Numbered from the stretch's first letter, positions 1 to 8,977 are shown. The stretch is 46,541 nucleotides of DNA from an uncultured Eubacteriales bacterium (GCA_900543085.1 UQQF01000012.1:1-46541), one strand, 5' to 3'. The notes: generated by a model from the letters alone, not told the origin. A program made the numbers and translations.

Positions 1-37
1 CCGCCTGAGAGGGGGCTCTCTGACAGATTACAACTGA

Positions 38-66
38 ATAATACATACATTGCGCGGCTTTGTCAA
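38..66 (-). promoter_or_regulatory. Sigma-A promoter reading off the left edge
   Basis: On the minus strand there is TTGACA (66-61), a 17-bp spacer and TATTAT (43-38), a near-consensus vegetative promoter. Transcription would start near base 31 and run leftwards out of the window, so the gene it serves is not visible. It begins just past the stop codon of the pseudouridine synthase gene on the same strand. Confidence 0.6.
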
Positions 67-1035
67 TCAAAATTTCGCGCCCGGGAAATATTTATCGACA
101 AAGCCGACTTTTTCGACCTTGAAGCCGGCTCCCTTGAGATAATTTAACTCACCCGCGTCGGTTTTAAAGTCGAAATCCACGCGGTAGGAGTACAATAACT
201 GCCCGCTCTCGTCCAGGGCGCGGTTGCGCTTGCCGTCGCCGTATTTGCCGTCGCCCAGCAGCGGCGTGCCGGCGTGAGCCATCTGCGCGCGTATCTGGTG
301 CGTGCGGCCGGTGCCGAGGCGGCACTCCACCAGGGAGAGTCCGCCGCGGCTGGCGAGAGTTTTGTAGTACGTCACCGCCGTGCGCGCGCCCGGCTCGGGC
401 TTGCTGCGCACGTACACGCGGTTTTTTGCCGCGTCCTTGAAGATGAAGTCCTCCAGCCTGCCCTCGGCGGGGCGGGGTCTGCCGACCACGACGCAGAGGT
501 AATACTTTTCAATCTCCCGCGCGGCTATCTTCTCGTTCATCACGCGCAGAGCCTCGGCGTTCTTGGCGGCGATGACTATGCCGCCGGTGTTGCGGTCTAT
601 GCGGTTGCACAGCGCGGGGGCGAAGGCGTTCTCCTCGCGCGGCCGCCACTCGCCCTTCTGATAGGCGTGGGCCTGGATGTGGGCGATAAGCGTGTTGTAG
701 TCCCACTGCCCGGCGCTGTGGCACAGCACGCCGGGCTTCTTGTCGCACAGGATGATGTTCTCGTCCTCGTACACTATGTCCAGCTTGGGCGAGCCGACCT
801 TGAGATATGAGTTCTCCTCGCGCGGGGCTTCAAAGAACTCGTCGTTTATGTACAGGCTCAGCACGTCGCCGACTTGCACGCGCGTGTCGCGCTTGGCGCC
901 CTTGCCGTTGAGCTTGATGCGCTTCAGCCGTATGTACTTCTGCAAAAGGCTCTCCGGCAGCAGGGGGACGGCCTTGGACACAAAGCGGTCAAGGCGCTGG
1001 TTGGCGTCATTCTTTTTTACCGTCAATTCTCTCAT
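67..1035 (-). CDS. RluA-family RNA pseudouridine synthase
   Basis: Predicted cytoplasmic enzyme of 322 residues that isomerises uridine to pseudouridine in rRNA or tRNA. Residues 1-65 form an S4-type RNA-binding domain (LDRFVSK, then a VGDVLSLY strand). The catalytic domain carries the family signature as RIDRNTGG at residues 145-152, with Asp147 as the expected nucleophilic aspartate; the later GRTHQIRAQ motif is also typical of RluA/RluC/RluD. The start at 1035 (MRELTVKK) is preferred over an upstream in-frame ATG at 1104 because a GGGGGA site lies about 9 bases upstream and the S4 domain begins right after it. The exact target nucleotide cannot be told from sequence. It is transcribed away from the SLH gene that follows. 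Confidence 0.9.
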   Translation of the reverse strand: MRELTVKKNDANQRLDRFVSKAVPLLPESLLQKYIRLKRIKLNGKGAKRDTRVQVGDVLSLYINDEFFEAPREENSYLKVGSPKLDIVYEDENIILCDKKPGVLCHSAGQWDYNTLIAHIQAHAYQKGEWRPREENAFAPALCNRIDRNTGGIVIAAKNAEALRVMNEKIAAREIEKYYLCVVVGRPRPAEGRLEDFIFKDAAKNRVYVRSKPEPGARTAVTYYKTLASRGGLSLVECRLGTGRTHQIRAQMAHAGTPLLGDGKYGDGKRNRALDESGQLLYSYRVDFDFKTDAGELNYLKGAGFKVEKVGFVDKYFPGAKF

Positions 1036-1133
1036 ACGCAGATTATCCCCCACAAGCGCGGCCTTGTCAAGTGAGTGTGCGCCCGCCGCCCGGGCGTTTT
1101 GCAAAAACGCGACGTTTCGCCGCCGGATATGTC

Positions 1134-1162
1134 TTGCATTACGGGCAACTGTGTGTCATAAT
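1134..1162 (+). promoter_or_regulatory. Promoter of the GLUG/SLH surface protein gene
   Basis: TTGCAT (1134-1139), a 17-bp spacer and CATAAT (1157-1162) form a fair sigma-A promoter. It lies about 90 bases upstream of the start codon at 1251, leaving a structured leader of about 80 bases. Confidence 0.5.
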
Positions 1163-1185
1163 GAACAGTACAGGCGTAAAACGTC

Positions 1186-1226
1186 AAAGGGCATATGCCC
1201 TTTCGCTGCGGGTAAATACCGCAGCG
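1186..1226 (+). promoter_or_regulatory. Palindrome plus hairpin in the 5' leader of the SLH gene
   Basis: Bases 1186-1203 are a perfect 18-bp palindrome, AAAGGGCATATGCCCTTT. It is followed directly by an 8-bp stem (CGCTGCGG 1204-1211 with CCGCAGCG 1219-1226) closing a 7-base loop. Both sit between the promoter and the GGAGGAGG ribosome-binding site near 1236. They could be an operator, an mRNA-stabilising leader or an unknown cis-element. I recognise no known riboswitch class. Confidence 0.5.
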
Positions 1227-1250
1227 ATGTCCCTTGGAGGAGGATAGTTT

Positions 1251-4200
1251 ATGAGGAAATTTACAAGTGTGCTGTTGGCGCTTGTGCTGTGCGCGGCTCT
1301 GCTGTGCATCGGCGCAGCCGCAGCTGGTTCGGGCGATGTCATAGAGATTGATACACCGGAGGAGCTTGCGAAGATAGGTGTTGATGAAAAATACCCGCTT
1401 AACGGCAACTATGTGCTCACCGACGACATCGACCTCGGTGGCAGTGCGGAAAACCTGTGGAATCCGATTGAAGGACCTAACGGCGAAGCCTTCACCGGCA
1501 CCTTTGACGGCGATGGGCACACGATAAGCGGGCTGTATATGAATGCCCAAAGTGCCGGCAATCAGACTCGTGGCTTGGGCTTGTTCTCATGTCTGGGCTC
1601 AGGCGGCACGATAACGAACCTGACTGTGGACGGTAAAATCGACCCTGAGGATTGCCACGGCTCTTTTGGCGGCATTGTGGGAGAAAACGACGGCACAGTC
1701 AGCAACTGCATCAGCGACGTGGATATCAAGAATACAACCGGCTACGCCAAAGGTACAATTGGCGGCGTCGTGGGGAGTGCCAATAGCGAAAGCACCGTCG
1801 AAAATTGCCGCTACACCGGCACTATCAACGTCACCCACAGCGGTAGCAGCATGGGAATGGGCGGCGTAGTTGGGCAGGCTTCGGGTTGCACTATCAGAAA
1901 CTGCGAGAACGCCGGCACGGTTCAAACAAACATTTGGAAAGGCGGCATCGTGGGGCGCAACAACGGCGGCGCGCAGGTGCTCAACTGCCGCAACAGCGGC
2001 ATCGTCGAATCAAACAACCCAGCGGCAGGAGCCGGAAGCGGGGGCGTCGTGGGGGACAACTACGGCGTCATCAAAAACAGCTACAACGCCGGCACCGTCA
2101 CCGGCGGCGACTGCACAGGCGGCGTCACAGCGAAGAATGCTGCCGAAAGCGGCGGCGCCACATGCATCATCGAGAACTGCTACAACGCCGGCACCGTCAG
2201 AGGCAGCGGCGATGTCGGCGGCGTCGTGGGGCATAACAACAGCAGCGTCAATGGCTATACCGCCACAGTCAAAAGCAGCTACAACACCGGCACCGTCATC
2301 AACGACGGCAGCGGCAATGTCGGCGGTGTCATAGGGGTAATCGAAAGCGGCAGCGTCAGTGACTGCTACAATACCGGCATTCTCAGCGCTGAAAACACAG
2401 AAGACAGTAATATTGGCGGCATTGTGGGAAGTATCGTAGTAGTAAACAACTACGAAGTCACCGGCTGCTTTTACCTCGAGCAGGGCGAACTGGAAGGAGT
2501 CGGTGATGGCGGCGACAGCGAGACCGGCGTTAGCGATCTGACCGAAGATGAGTTCGCCGACCCCAAGAACTTCCCCAGCTTAGACTTCACCAAGACCTGG
2601 ATTATCGACACCCCGAGTGAGGGCGGGTTTGCGCGGCCTATGCTCAGGTACAACCTGGAGACAGCCGAAGGCTCCGGCACGGAAAGTGACCCGTATATCA
2701 TCCCCGACCTGGAGACGCTTGAGTTCTACCGCGGCATGATAAACGCCGGCAGTGACAGCAAGTATAACAGCGCGCACTATAAGCTCACCGTCGACATCAA
2801 CCTTGACGGCAGCGAGGATAACCAGTGGGAGCCGATTGGCGGCAGTAAGAATCGTGCCTTCACCGGCACCTTTGACGGCAATGGACACACGATAAGCGGG
2901 CTGTACATAAACAACGGCGACAGCGTATACGCAGGCCTGTTCGGCTATGTCGGTAGAGGCGGCATGATAAAGGATCTGACCGTTGAAGGCGAAATAACCG
3001 TAAGCGGATCGGATCTGTGCATAGGCGGCATAGCCGGCCGCGTCGAGGGCACCGAGGTTAGCGAAATGAGCGTCCTCACAGACAGCGATGATTCCAAGAC
3101 GGGAATCATTGACTGCATCAGCAATGTGACAATCAATGTCACATACAATGGCTCAGGTGGTTTAAGCGTTGGAGGTATCGTAGGAAGTTGCGGTAGAGCC
3201 GACATAAGCGGCTGTGAGAATTACGGAGATGTCAGCGTAGTTGGCGCCAGCGAGTCTGGCATTGACGTCAATATCGGCGGTATCGTGGGTTATAGCTACT
3301 CCAGCACGCTCAGCAACTGCAGCAACACTGGAGCTGTCAGCGTCCAAAATGTGGAAGAAGCCGCTCTCGGCGGCGTTGTGGGGTACAACTACGACGACGA
3401 AAGTACTGTCAGCAACTGCTACAACACCGGAGACGTCAGTGCCGAAAAGACACTAGGCATCAACGCAGGCGGCGTTGTGGGCGAAAACAGTAGTGGTAGC
3501 ATTATTAGCAGCTACAACACCGGAGACCTCACTGCCGAAAATGTGGAGGAAGTAGATGCCGGCGGTGTTGTTGGTTTGAACAACGATGGCACAGTCGGCA
3601 GCTGCTACAATACCGGAGAGATCAGCGCCGAAAATGTGGAATACGCCTCTGTCGGCGGCGTTGTAGGATTAGTGAACAGACTAGGCACAGTCGGCAACTG
3701 CTACAACACCGGAGACGTCAGCGCCAAAGCGAGCTCCGTAGATAGTGAGGGTGACGAATTGCCTCCGGTCATGGCCGGCGGCGTCGTGGGGTACAACTCA
3801 TATGGCGAGGTAACCGACTGCTACAACACCGGAGACGTCAGCGGCCAGGGCAACTCCGAAGCCGGTACGGATGAGGGTTATCCCCCGGCAGTGGCCGGCG
3901 GCGTCGTTGGGTACAACTCATCATTTTGCACAGTCAGCAACTGCTACAGCATCGGAACAGTGAGCGGCGAAAACACAGAAGGCGCCTCCGTTGGCGGCGT
4001 CGTGGGGTACAAAGGCGGTGGCGACGTCACCTGCTGTTATTACCTCGAGCAGGACAATCTGCCTGGAATCGGCTATGGCGGCGACAGCGATGACGACGCT
4101 TCTCCGCTGACCAAGGAGGAGTTCGCCGACACTGACAGCTTCACCGATTGGGACTTCACCAACACCTGGACTATTGACGACATGGGCGGCTTTGAGCGGC

Positions 4201-5207
4201 CTGTGCTCATAGACAACAAGGAAACTGCCGTCACCTACACAGTCACGGTCAACGGCAGCTACGCCGGCGAGACCGGCGCGGGGAGCTATCTTGCGGGCGC
4301 AAGCGTCACCGTCAGCGCCGGTGAGCGCGCGGGCTATAGCTTCGCCGGATGGACGGCCGAGGGCGTCGACCTCGCCGACGAGAGCGCGGAGAACGTCACG
4401 TTCACCATGCCGGCCAACGACGTCACCCTGACGGCGGAGTGGGACTACATCGTCACCCCCGGCGACCCGACGTACCGGCCCATCATAGACGAGCCGGAGA
4501 ACGGCGGCGTGACGACTTCGCCGTCTCGCCCCGAGGCGGGCGACACTGTGACCGTCAACCCGGAGCCTGACGAGGGCTACGAGGTGGACGAGATAATAGT
4601 CACGGACAAGGACGGCAACCCCGTGGAAGTTACCCGCAACCCGGACGGCAGCTACAGCTTCACCCAGCCAGAGGGCGCGGTGACCATCGAGGTCACGTTC
4701 CGCCCGGCGAGCGGCCTGCCCTTCACCGACGTGGCCGAGGGCGACTGGTTCTATGACTACGTGGAGTATGTCTACGCAAACGGCCTGATGGACGGCACGT
4801 CCGACACAACCTTCGAGCCGAACGCCAACATGACCCGCGCGATGGTGTGGGCTATCCTCGCCCGCATCGACGGCGAGACCGTCACCGGCGCAAACTGGGT
4901 CGAGACCGCCCGCGAGTGGGCGATGGCGAACGACGTGTCCGACGGCGAGAACGCCAACGGCTACGTCACGCGCGAGCAGCTCGCCACCATGCTCTGGCGC
5001 TACGCCGGAGAGCCCGCGAGCAGCTACAGCCTGAGCGCATTCACCGACGCCGATAGCGTCAGCGGCTATGCGGCCACGGCGATGGCCTGGGCGGTCGAGC
5101 ACGGCATTATCACCGGCGTGACCGATACGACCATCGAGCCTCAGGGCACCGCCACCCGCGCCCAGTGCGCCGCGATGCTCATGCGCTTCGTGGAGAACGT
5201 GAAGTAA
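1251..5207 (+). CDS. Secreted GLUG-repeat surface protein with SLH anchor
   Basis: A 1318-residue exported cell-surface protein. A signal peptide (residues 1-25, ending GAAAAG) is followed by two large halves, about residues 40-470 and 485-990. Each opens with an FTGTFDG-x-GHTISGLY block, runs through many GLUG-type repeats of the form GGVVG...SNCYNTG, and closes with a C(F/Y)YLEQ...LT-EF block. Next come an InlB/Listeria-Bacteroides-type repeat (about 993-1065, with AGYSFAGW), a second beta-rich segment (about 1068-1150), and SLH domains from residue 1157 to the end (FTDVAEGDWFYDYV). The SLH domains should bind pyruvylated secondary wall polymer. The GLUG part probably forms a beta-helix acting in adhesion or substrate binding; the ligand is unknown. 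GGAGGAGG lies 8 bases before the ATG, and a strong terminator follows. Confidence 0.9.
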   Translation: MRKFTSVLLALVLCAALLCIGAAAAGSGDVIEIDTPEELAKIGVDEKYPLNGNYVLTDDIDLGGSAENLWNPIEGPNGEAFTGTFDGDGHTISGLYMNAQSAGNQTRGLGLFSCLGSGGTITNLTVDGKIDPEDCHGSFGGIVGENDGTVSNCISDVDIKNTTGYAKGTIGGVVGSANSESTVENCRYTGTINVTHSGSSMGMGGVVGQASGCTIRNCENAGTVQTNIWKGGIVGRNNGGAQVLNCRNSGIVESNNPAAGAGSGGVVGDNYGVIKNSYNAGTVTGGDCTGGVTAKNAAESGGATCIIENCYNAGTVRGSGDVGGVVGHNNSSVNGYTATVKSSYNTGTVINDGSGNVGGVIGVIESGSVSDCYNTGILSAENTEDSNIGGIVGSIVVVNNYEVTGCFYLEQGELEGVGDGGDSETGVSDLTEDEFADPKNFPSLDFTKTWIIDTPSEGGFARPMLRYNLETAEGSGTESDPYIIPDLETLEFYRGMINAGSDSKYNSAHYKLTVDINLDGSEDNQWEPIGGSKNRAFTGTFDGNGHTISGLYINNGDSVYAGLFGYVGRGGMIKDLTVEGEITVSGSDLCIGGIAGRVEGTEVSEMSVLTDSDDSKTGIIDCISNVTINVTYNGSGGLSVGGIVGSCGRADISGCENYGDVSVVGASESGIDVNIGGIVGYSYSSTLSNCSNTGAVSVQNVEEAALGGVVGYNYDDESTVSNCYNTGDVSAEKTLGINAGGVVGENSSGSIISSYNTGDLTAENVEEVDAGGVVGLNNDGTVGSCYNTGEISAENVEYASVGGVVGLVNRLGTVGNCYNTGDVSAKASSVDSEGDELPPVMAGGVVGYNSYGEVTDCYNTGDVSGQGNSEAGTDEGYPPAVAGGVVGYNSSFCTVSNCYSIGTVSGENTEGASVGGVVGYKGGGDVTCCYYLEQDNLPGIGYGGDSDDDASPLTKEEFADTDSFTDWDFTNTWTIDDMGGFERPVLIDNKETAVTYTVTVNGSYAGETGAGSYLAGASVTVSAGERAGYSFAGWTAEGVDLADESAENVTFTMPANDVTLTAEWDYIVTPGDPTYRPIIDEPENGGVTTSPSRPEAGDTVTVNPEPDEGYEVDEIIVTDKDGNPVEVTRNPDGSYSFTQPEGAVTIEVTFRPASGLPFTDVAEGDWFYDYVEYVYANGLMDGTSDTTFEPNANMTRAMVWAILARIDGETVTGANWVETAREWAMANDVSDGENANGYVTREQLATMLWRYAGEPASSYSLSAFTDADSVSGYAATAMAWAVEHGIITGVTDTTIEPQGTATRAQCAAMLMRFVENVK

Positions 5208-5224
5208 AGAATCTATATGTAAAG

Positions 5225-5254
5225 CCGCCCGGACAACGTGTCCGGGCGGTTTTT
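5225..5254 (+). terminator. Rho-independent terminator after the GLUG/SLH gene
   Basis: An 11-bp GC-rich stem (CCGCCCGGACA 5225-5235 with TGTCCGGGCGG 5239-5249), a 3-base loop and a run of five T. The T run overlaps the stop codon of the convergent nucleotidyltransferase gene. Confidence 0.92.
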
Positions 5255-6308
5255 AGTCTCTGCCCTCGCCGGTATCCAGTGCTCCGGCCAGCCTGGTCAG
5301 CTCTTCGGTGAGCGCCTCGGCGAACTCCGCGTCCTCGGCGGCGGCCTCTATGAGCAGCTCGGACGAGCGCGCGCTGGGTCTTATCCTCGCGGCGCAGTGC
5401 GCGGAGCTGAGCGTCAGGCCGTCGGTGAAGTCCGCGCCGCACTCCATCAGCGCCGCGCTGACGGCGCGCATCAGCCGCGCGCGGTTGGCGCATTTGACGC
5501 GGCGCTCGGCGCGGTTCGCCCACGGCAGCGGGGCGGGAGCGGCGGCCTGCGCGGCCTCCGGCGCGCTCCCGGCCTCGGGCGTCCCCTCGCTCAGACGCAG
5601 CCTGCCGTCCAGCGCGTCGATGCAGCACTGGTAGTAAGAGCGCGGCGTGCCCACGTCGCACCAGTAGCCCCTGGGCAGCGCGCCGTGTATCTTCTCACCG
5701 TTTTGCAGCAGCCGCGGAAATAGGTCGGCGGCGAAGTCGAACATCTCGCCCTCGGGCACGTAGCCCATCGCGCGCGGCGACACGACGTAGATGCCGGTGC
5801 TGACCAAGTCGCTCACGACACGCGCCCAGTCGGGCTTCTCGATGAAGCAGCGCACGTCGCCGTTTTCGTCCGGCACCGCCAGGCCGTAGCGCAGCGGCTC
5901 GGCGCACTCGTACAGCGCCACCGTCACCGCCGCGTCGGACGCCTCGTGCTCGGCTATGAGCTGCCTCAGGTCGAAGTCGCAGGCAGCGTCGCCGCTCATG
6001 ACCAGGAACGGCGCGTCCCCCAGCACGTCCATGCAGGCCTTGACGCCTCCCGCGGTGCCCAGCGGCTGGGTCTCGACGCGCCATGTTATGTCAACTCCAA
6101 AGGCGTCCCCGTCGCCGAAGTAGTCCATTATCGGACCGGGGTTGTACCGCAGCGTGGCGCACAGCTCGTTTATTCCGTTTTTGCGCAGCAGCTCGATGCA
6201 GCGCTCCATGAGCGGCTTGCCGAGCAGCGGCACCATTGGTTTCGGCAGGTCGCCGGTCACGGCCTTGAGCCGCTTGCCCTCTCCGCCCGCCATAATCACA
6301 GCTTTCAT
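5253..6308 (-). CDS. Sugar-1-phosphate nucleotidyltransferase with phosphomutase domain IV remnant
   Basis: A 351-residue cytoplasmic protein. Residues 1-235 are a GlmU/ManC-like nucleotidyltransferase that makes an NDP-sugar from NTP and a sugar-1-phosphate: MAGGEGKRL at 6-14, LPKPMVPLLGKP at 21-32, SGDAACDFD around 105-113, FIEKP at 155-159 and GYWCDVGTP at 214-222. After an Ala/Pro linker (about 240-265), residues 268-343 resemble the last domain of phosphohexomutases, but the phosphate-binding RPSGTEP loop reads RPSARSS. Full-length clostridial relatives combine nucleotidyltransferase, hexapeptide repeats and a complete phosphomannomutase in over 800 residues; here the middle is missing. 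The start at 6308 is chosen because the MKAVIMAGG fold begins there. A -10-like TATAAT (6341-6336, minus strand) lies upstream. The sugar substrate is not certain. Confidence 0.85.
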   Translation of the reverse strand: MKAVIMAGGEGKRLKAVTGDLPKPMVPLLGKPLMERCIELLRKNGINELCATLRYNPGPIMDYFGDGDAFGVDITWRVETQPLGTAGGVKACMDVLGDAPFLVMSGDAACDFDLRQLIAEHEASDAAVTVALYECAEPLRYGLAVPDENGDVRCFIEKPDWARVVSDLVSTGIYVVSPRAMGYVPEGEMFDFAADLFPRLLQNGEKIHGALPRGYWCDVGTPRSYYQCCIDALDGRLRLSEGTPEAGSAPEAAQAAAPAPLPWANRAERRVKCANRARLMRAVSAALMECGADFTDGLTLSSAHCAARIRPSARSSELLIEAAAEDAEFAEALTEELTRLAGALDTGEGRD

Positions 6309-6342
6309 GCCCTTATTGTGCGCGGACAGGGAAGAATTATAG

Positions 6343-6371
6343 TTGTAAAGATGCGCCACATTTGCTATAAT
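6343..6371 (+). promoter_or_regulatory. Promoter of the gdpP operon
   Basis: TTGTAA (6343-6348), a 17-bp spacer and TATAAT (6366-6371). It lies about 55 bases before the gdpP start. A minus-strand TATAAT at 6341-6336 may serve the divergent nucleotidyltransferase gene, so the two promoters would be back to back. Confidence 0.65.
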
Positions 6372-6425
6372 AATAAACTAAGATAATTTTGACTTCTTAC
6401 TGCCTTTTTTGGGGAGTTGGTGTGT

Positions 6426-8429
6426 TTGAACAAGAAATTCCAGAGACTGGCCGAGCCGAGCGGGAGACTGTATCTCTTTGTGCTGGTGGCCTTTGCGGCG
6501 GCCACGCTGCTGTGCGGGGAGTACATCCTCGCCGCGGCGGAAGGCGCCGTACTGCTGCTGCTGATAATCAGCTCGCTTTTCATTTCGCGCCGCCGCAGGC
6601 GCGAGCTGATGGAGTACATCGAGTCGGTCACCTATGACGCGGACACGGCGAAAAACAATACGCTGCTGAATTTTCCGCTGCCGATGGCGGTGTTTTCGCT
6701 CAACGACCTGCGCGTCATCTGGGCGAACCAGATATTCTTCAACATGTGCGGCGTCTCCGGCTCGCGCTTTGAGGCGCGGCTGGACACGCTGGTGCCGGAG
6801 TTCTCCGCCAAGTGGCTGCTCGAGGGCAAGACCCAGAACCCCGATCTGTTGGCCATAAACGGTCGCAAGTACCAGATACACGGCAACATCATCCGCCCCG
6901 GAGAGGAGCAGGAGGACAGCGGCGGCCACGGCTTCATGGGCATCGCCTACTGGGTGGACGTCACCGAGTACGACGACGTGCGCATCAAGTACGAGGACAG
7001 CCGTCCCGTGGTCGGCGTGCTGCTCATAGACAACTATGAGGAGCTGATACGCAACCAGCCCGAGCGCGTCAAGAACGATCTGCGCGACGCGGTCGAGGAC
7101 ATCATAAACCAGTACTGGGAGGGGCGCGACGCCATCGTCCGGCGCTACGACCGCGACAGGTACCTGGTGATATTCGAGGAGCGCTACCTCGGCGAGATGC
7201 GCGCGCAGAAGTTTGCGATACTCGAGCAGGCGCACACGGTCACCAGCCCCTCCGGCATACACGCCACGCTCTCGCTCGGCCTCGGCCATGACGGCAGCGG
7301 CTTCGGCGAGAACCTGCAGTTCGCCTCGCTCGCGGCGGAGATGGCGCTCACGCGCGGCGGCGACCAGGTGGTAGTCAAGAACCGCTTCAGCTTCGAGTTC
7401 TTCGGCGGGCGCGGCAGCGAGGTGGAGACGCGCACCAAGGTCAAGAGCCGCGTCATGGCAAACGCCCTGGCCGAGCTCATTGCCGACTCCTCGCGCGTGT
7501 TCGTCATGGGTCACAAGTACGCCGACCTGGACGCCGTGGGCGCGGACGCGGCGGTGTGCTGCATAGCGCGCAAAAAGGGCAAGCTCTGCAAGATAGTGAT
7601 AGACCCGGAGAAGAACGCCTCCAAGCTGCTGATCGAGCGGCTCAAGACCGAGCCGGAGTACAAGAGCGCGTTCATAACCCCGCAGGAGGCCATGCTCCAG
7701 GCAGACGGGCGCAGCCTGCTGGTCGTGGTGGATACGAACCGGCCGGAGCAGGTGGAGGACTCCAACTTCCTCGCCGCCTGCAACCGCGTGGCTGTCATCG
7801 ACCACCACAGGAGGGCGGCGACGTACATCCAGAACTCGGCGCTGACCTTCTACGAGCCCTACGCCTCCAGCGTGTGCGAGCTTTTGAGCGAGGTGCTGCA
7901 GGAGGTGTGCGAGCCGGAGGACATCCTCCGCTGCGAGGCCGAGGCCATGCTCGCCGGCATCGTGCTGGACACGAAGAACTTCACCATACGCACGGGCGAG
8001 CGCACGTTTGAGGCGGCGGCCTTCCTGCGCCGCTGCGGCGCGGACACCACGGAGGTCAAAAAGCTGCTGCAAAACGACATGGAGGACACCGTGGCGCGCT
8101 ACCGCATCATGCAGAACGCGCAGCTCTATCGCGGCAACATCGCCGTCGCCGCGCCCGAGGAACCGCAGAACAGGGTGATAATCGCCCAGGCGGCGGACGA
8201 GCTGCTGAACATCTCCGGCGTGGAGGTCAGCTTTGTGGTCAGCCCCACGGCGGACGGCGGCGCGAACATCTCGGCGCGCAGCATTGGCGACATCAACGTG
8301 CAGGTGATAATGGAAAAGCTCGGCGGCGGCGGCAACCGCTCGGCCGCGGCGTGCCAGATACCGAACACCACGCTGCGCGACGCCGTGAACAGCCTGTTCG
8401 CAGCGATCGACGAGTATTTGGACGGATAA
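6426..8429 (+). CDS. gdpP: GdpP/YybT-type cyclic-di-AMP phosphodiesterase
   Basis: A membrane-bound phosphodiesterase of 667 residues that hydrolyses c-di-AMP to pApA and so affects potassium balance and wall stress. Two N-terminal membrane helices (about 15-55) are followed by a PAS-like domain (about 70-180), a degenerate GGDEF domain (about 190-320), a DHH domain and a DHHA1 domain. The DHH motifs are clear: GHKYADLDAVGAD from residue 362, VVDTN near 436 and IDHH at 458-461. DHHA1 ends with GGGGNRSAAA, where some family members have His in place of Asn. The TTG at 6426 is chosen because GGGGAG (6411-6416) is 9 bases upstream; the TTG at 6417 and GTG at 6420 lie too close to it. It is the first gene of the operon with rplI and dnaB. 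Confidence 0.93.
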   Translation: MNKKFQRLAEPSGRLYLFVLVAFAAATLLCGEYILAAAEGAVLLLLIISSLFISRRRRRELMEYIESVTYDADTAKNNTLLNFPLPMAVFSLNDLRVIWANQIFFNMCGVSGSRFEARLDTLVPEFSAKWLLEGKTQNPDLLAINGRKYQIHGNIIRPGEEQEDSGGHGFMGIAYWVDVTEYDDVRIKYEDSRPVVGVLLIDNYEELIRNQPERVKNDLRDAVEDIINQYWEGRDAIVRRYDRDRYLVIFEERYLGEMRAQKFAILEQAHTVTSPSGIHATLSLGLGHDGSGFGENLQFASLAAEMALTRGGDQVVVKNRFSFEFFGGRGSEVETRTKVKSRVMANALAELIADSSRVFVMGHKYADLDAVGADAAVCCIARKKGKLCKIVIDPEKNASKLLIERLKTEPEYKSAFITPQEAMLQADGRSLLVVVDTNRPEQVEDSNFLAACNRVAVIDHHRRAATYIQNSALTFYEPYASSVCELLSEVLQEVCEPEDILRCEAEAMLAGIVLDTKNFTIRTGERTFEAAAFLRRCGADTTEVKKLLQNDMEDTVARYRIMQNAQLYRGNIAVAAPEEPQNRVIIAQAADELLNISGVEVSFVVSPTADGGANISARSIGDINVQVIMEKLGGGGNRSAAACQIPNTTLRDAVNSLFAAIDEYLDG

Positions 8430-8523
8430 CCGCGCCGCGCCGGCGGGGGAGCCCGCCGCAGGCGTGAAACATACAGCGCCGTGTGCGCAGAGTATCGTAA
8501 ACAAGGGAAAGGATGAAAGATAA

Positions 8524-8973
8524 ATGAAGGTCATTTTCAATGAGGACGTCCGCGGCCAGGGCAAGCGCGGCGAGATGAAGGAAGTCTCCGACGGCTACGC
8601 GAGGAACTATCTGCTGCCCCGCAAGCTCGCCAGCGAGGCCACGCCGGACATGCTCAACGCCTTCAAGCTCAAGGAGAAGGCGAAGAAGGCGCAGATGGCG
8701 CGCGAGAAGGCTCAGGCCGAGGAGAACGCCAAGCGCCTGGAGGGCGTCGTGGTCAAGATAAGCGCCCGCGCCGGTCAGGGCGGAAGGCTGTTCGGCGCGA
8801 TAACCAGCCAGGAGATATCCGACGCCCTGCGCGAGCAGCACGGCATCGAGATAGAGAAGAACAAGATAGTACAGTCCGAGCCTATCAAGAGCTTCGGCAA
8901 CTTTGAGGTGAAGGCCAAGCTCGGCTACGAGGTCAGCGGCAAGATAAACGTGCTTGTCGTAGAGCAGAAGTAA
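8524..8973 (+). CDS. rplI: 50S ribosomal protein L9
   Basis: 149 residues, the normal length for L9, a structural protein of the large ribosomal subunit that binds 23S rRNA. The N-terminal domain has the family hallmark (MKVIFNEDV...[20 protein letters not shown]). A long charged helix (about 40-75) links it to the C-terminal domain, which carries [19 protein letters not shown] lies just before the ATG. It is placed between gdpP and dnaB, as in many firmicutes, and the dnaB ribosome-binding site overlaps its stop codon. Confidence 0.97.
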   Translation: MKVIFNEDVRGQGKRGEMKEVSDGYARNYLLPRKLASEATPDMLNAFKLKEKAKKAQMAREKAQAEENAKRLEGVVVKISARAGQGGRLFGAITSQEISDALREQHGIEIEKNKIVQSEPIKSFGNFEVKAKLGYEVSGKINVLVVEQK

Positions 8974-8977
8974 GGCG

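Noticed and set aside
1194..1214. A six-codon leader peptide (MPFRCG) inside the palindrome ahead of the SLH gene.
   Set aside because: Spacing to the possible AAAGGG site is short and there is no run of regulatory codons; more likely chance within the palindrome.
3921..5102. A 393-codon open frame opposite the SLH region of the GLUG protein.
   Set aside because: No start signals or recognisable fold; explained by codon bias of the plus-strand gene.
6378..8564. A 728-codon open frame on the strand opposite gdpP.
   Set aside because: It is the antisense shadow of the GC-rich gdpP gene: biased composition, no known domain, no ribosome-binding site, and it runs through rplI's leader.
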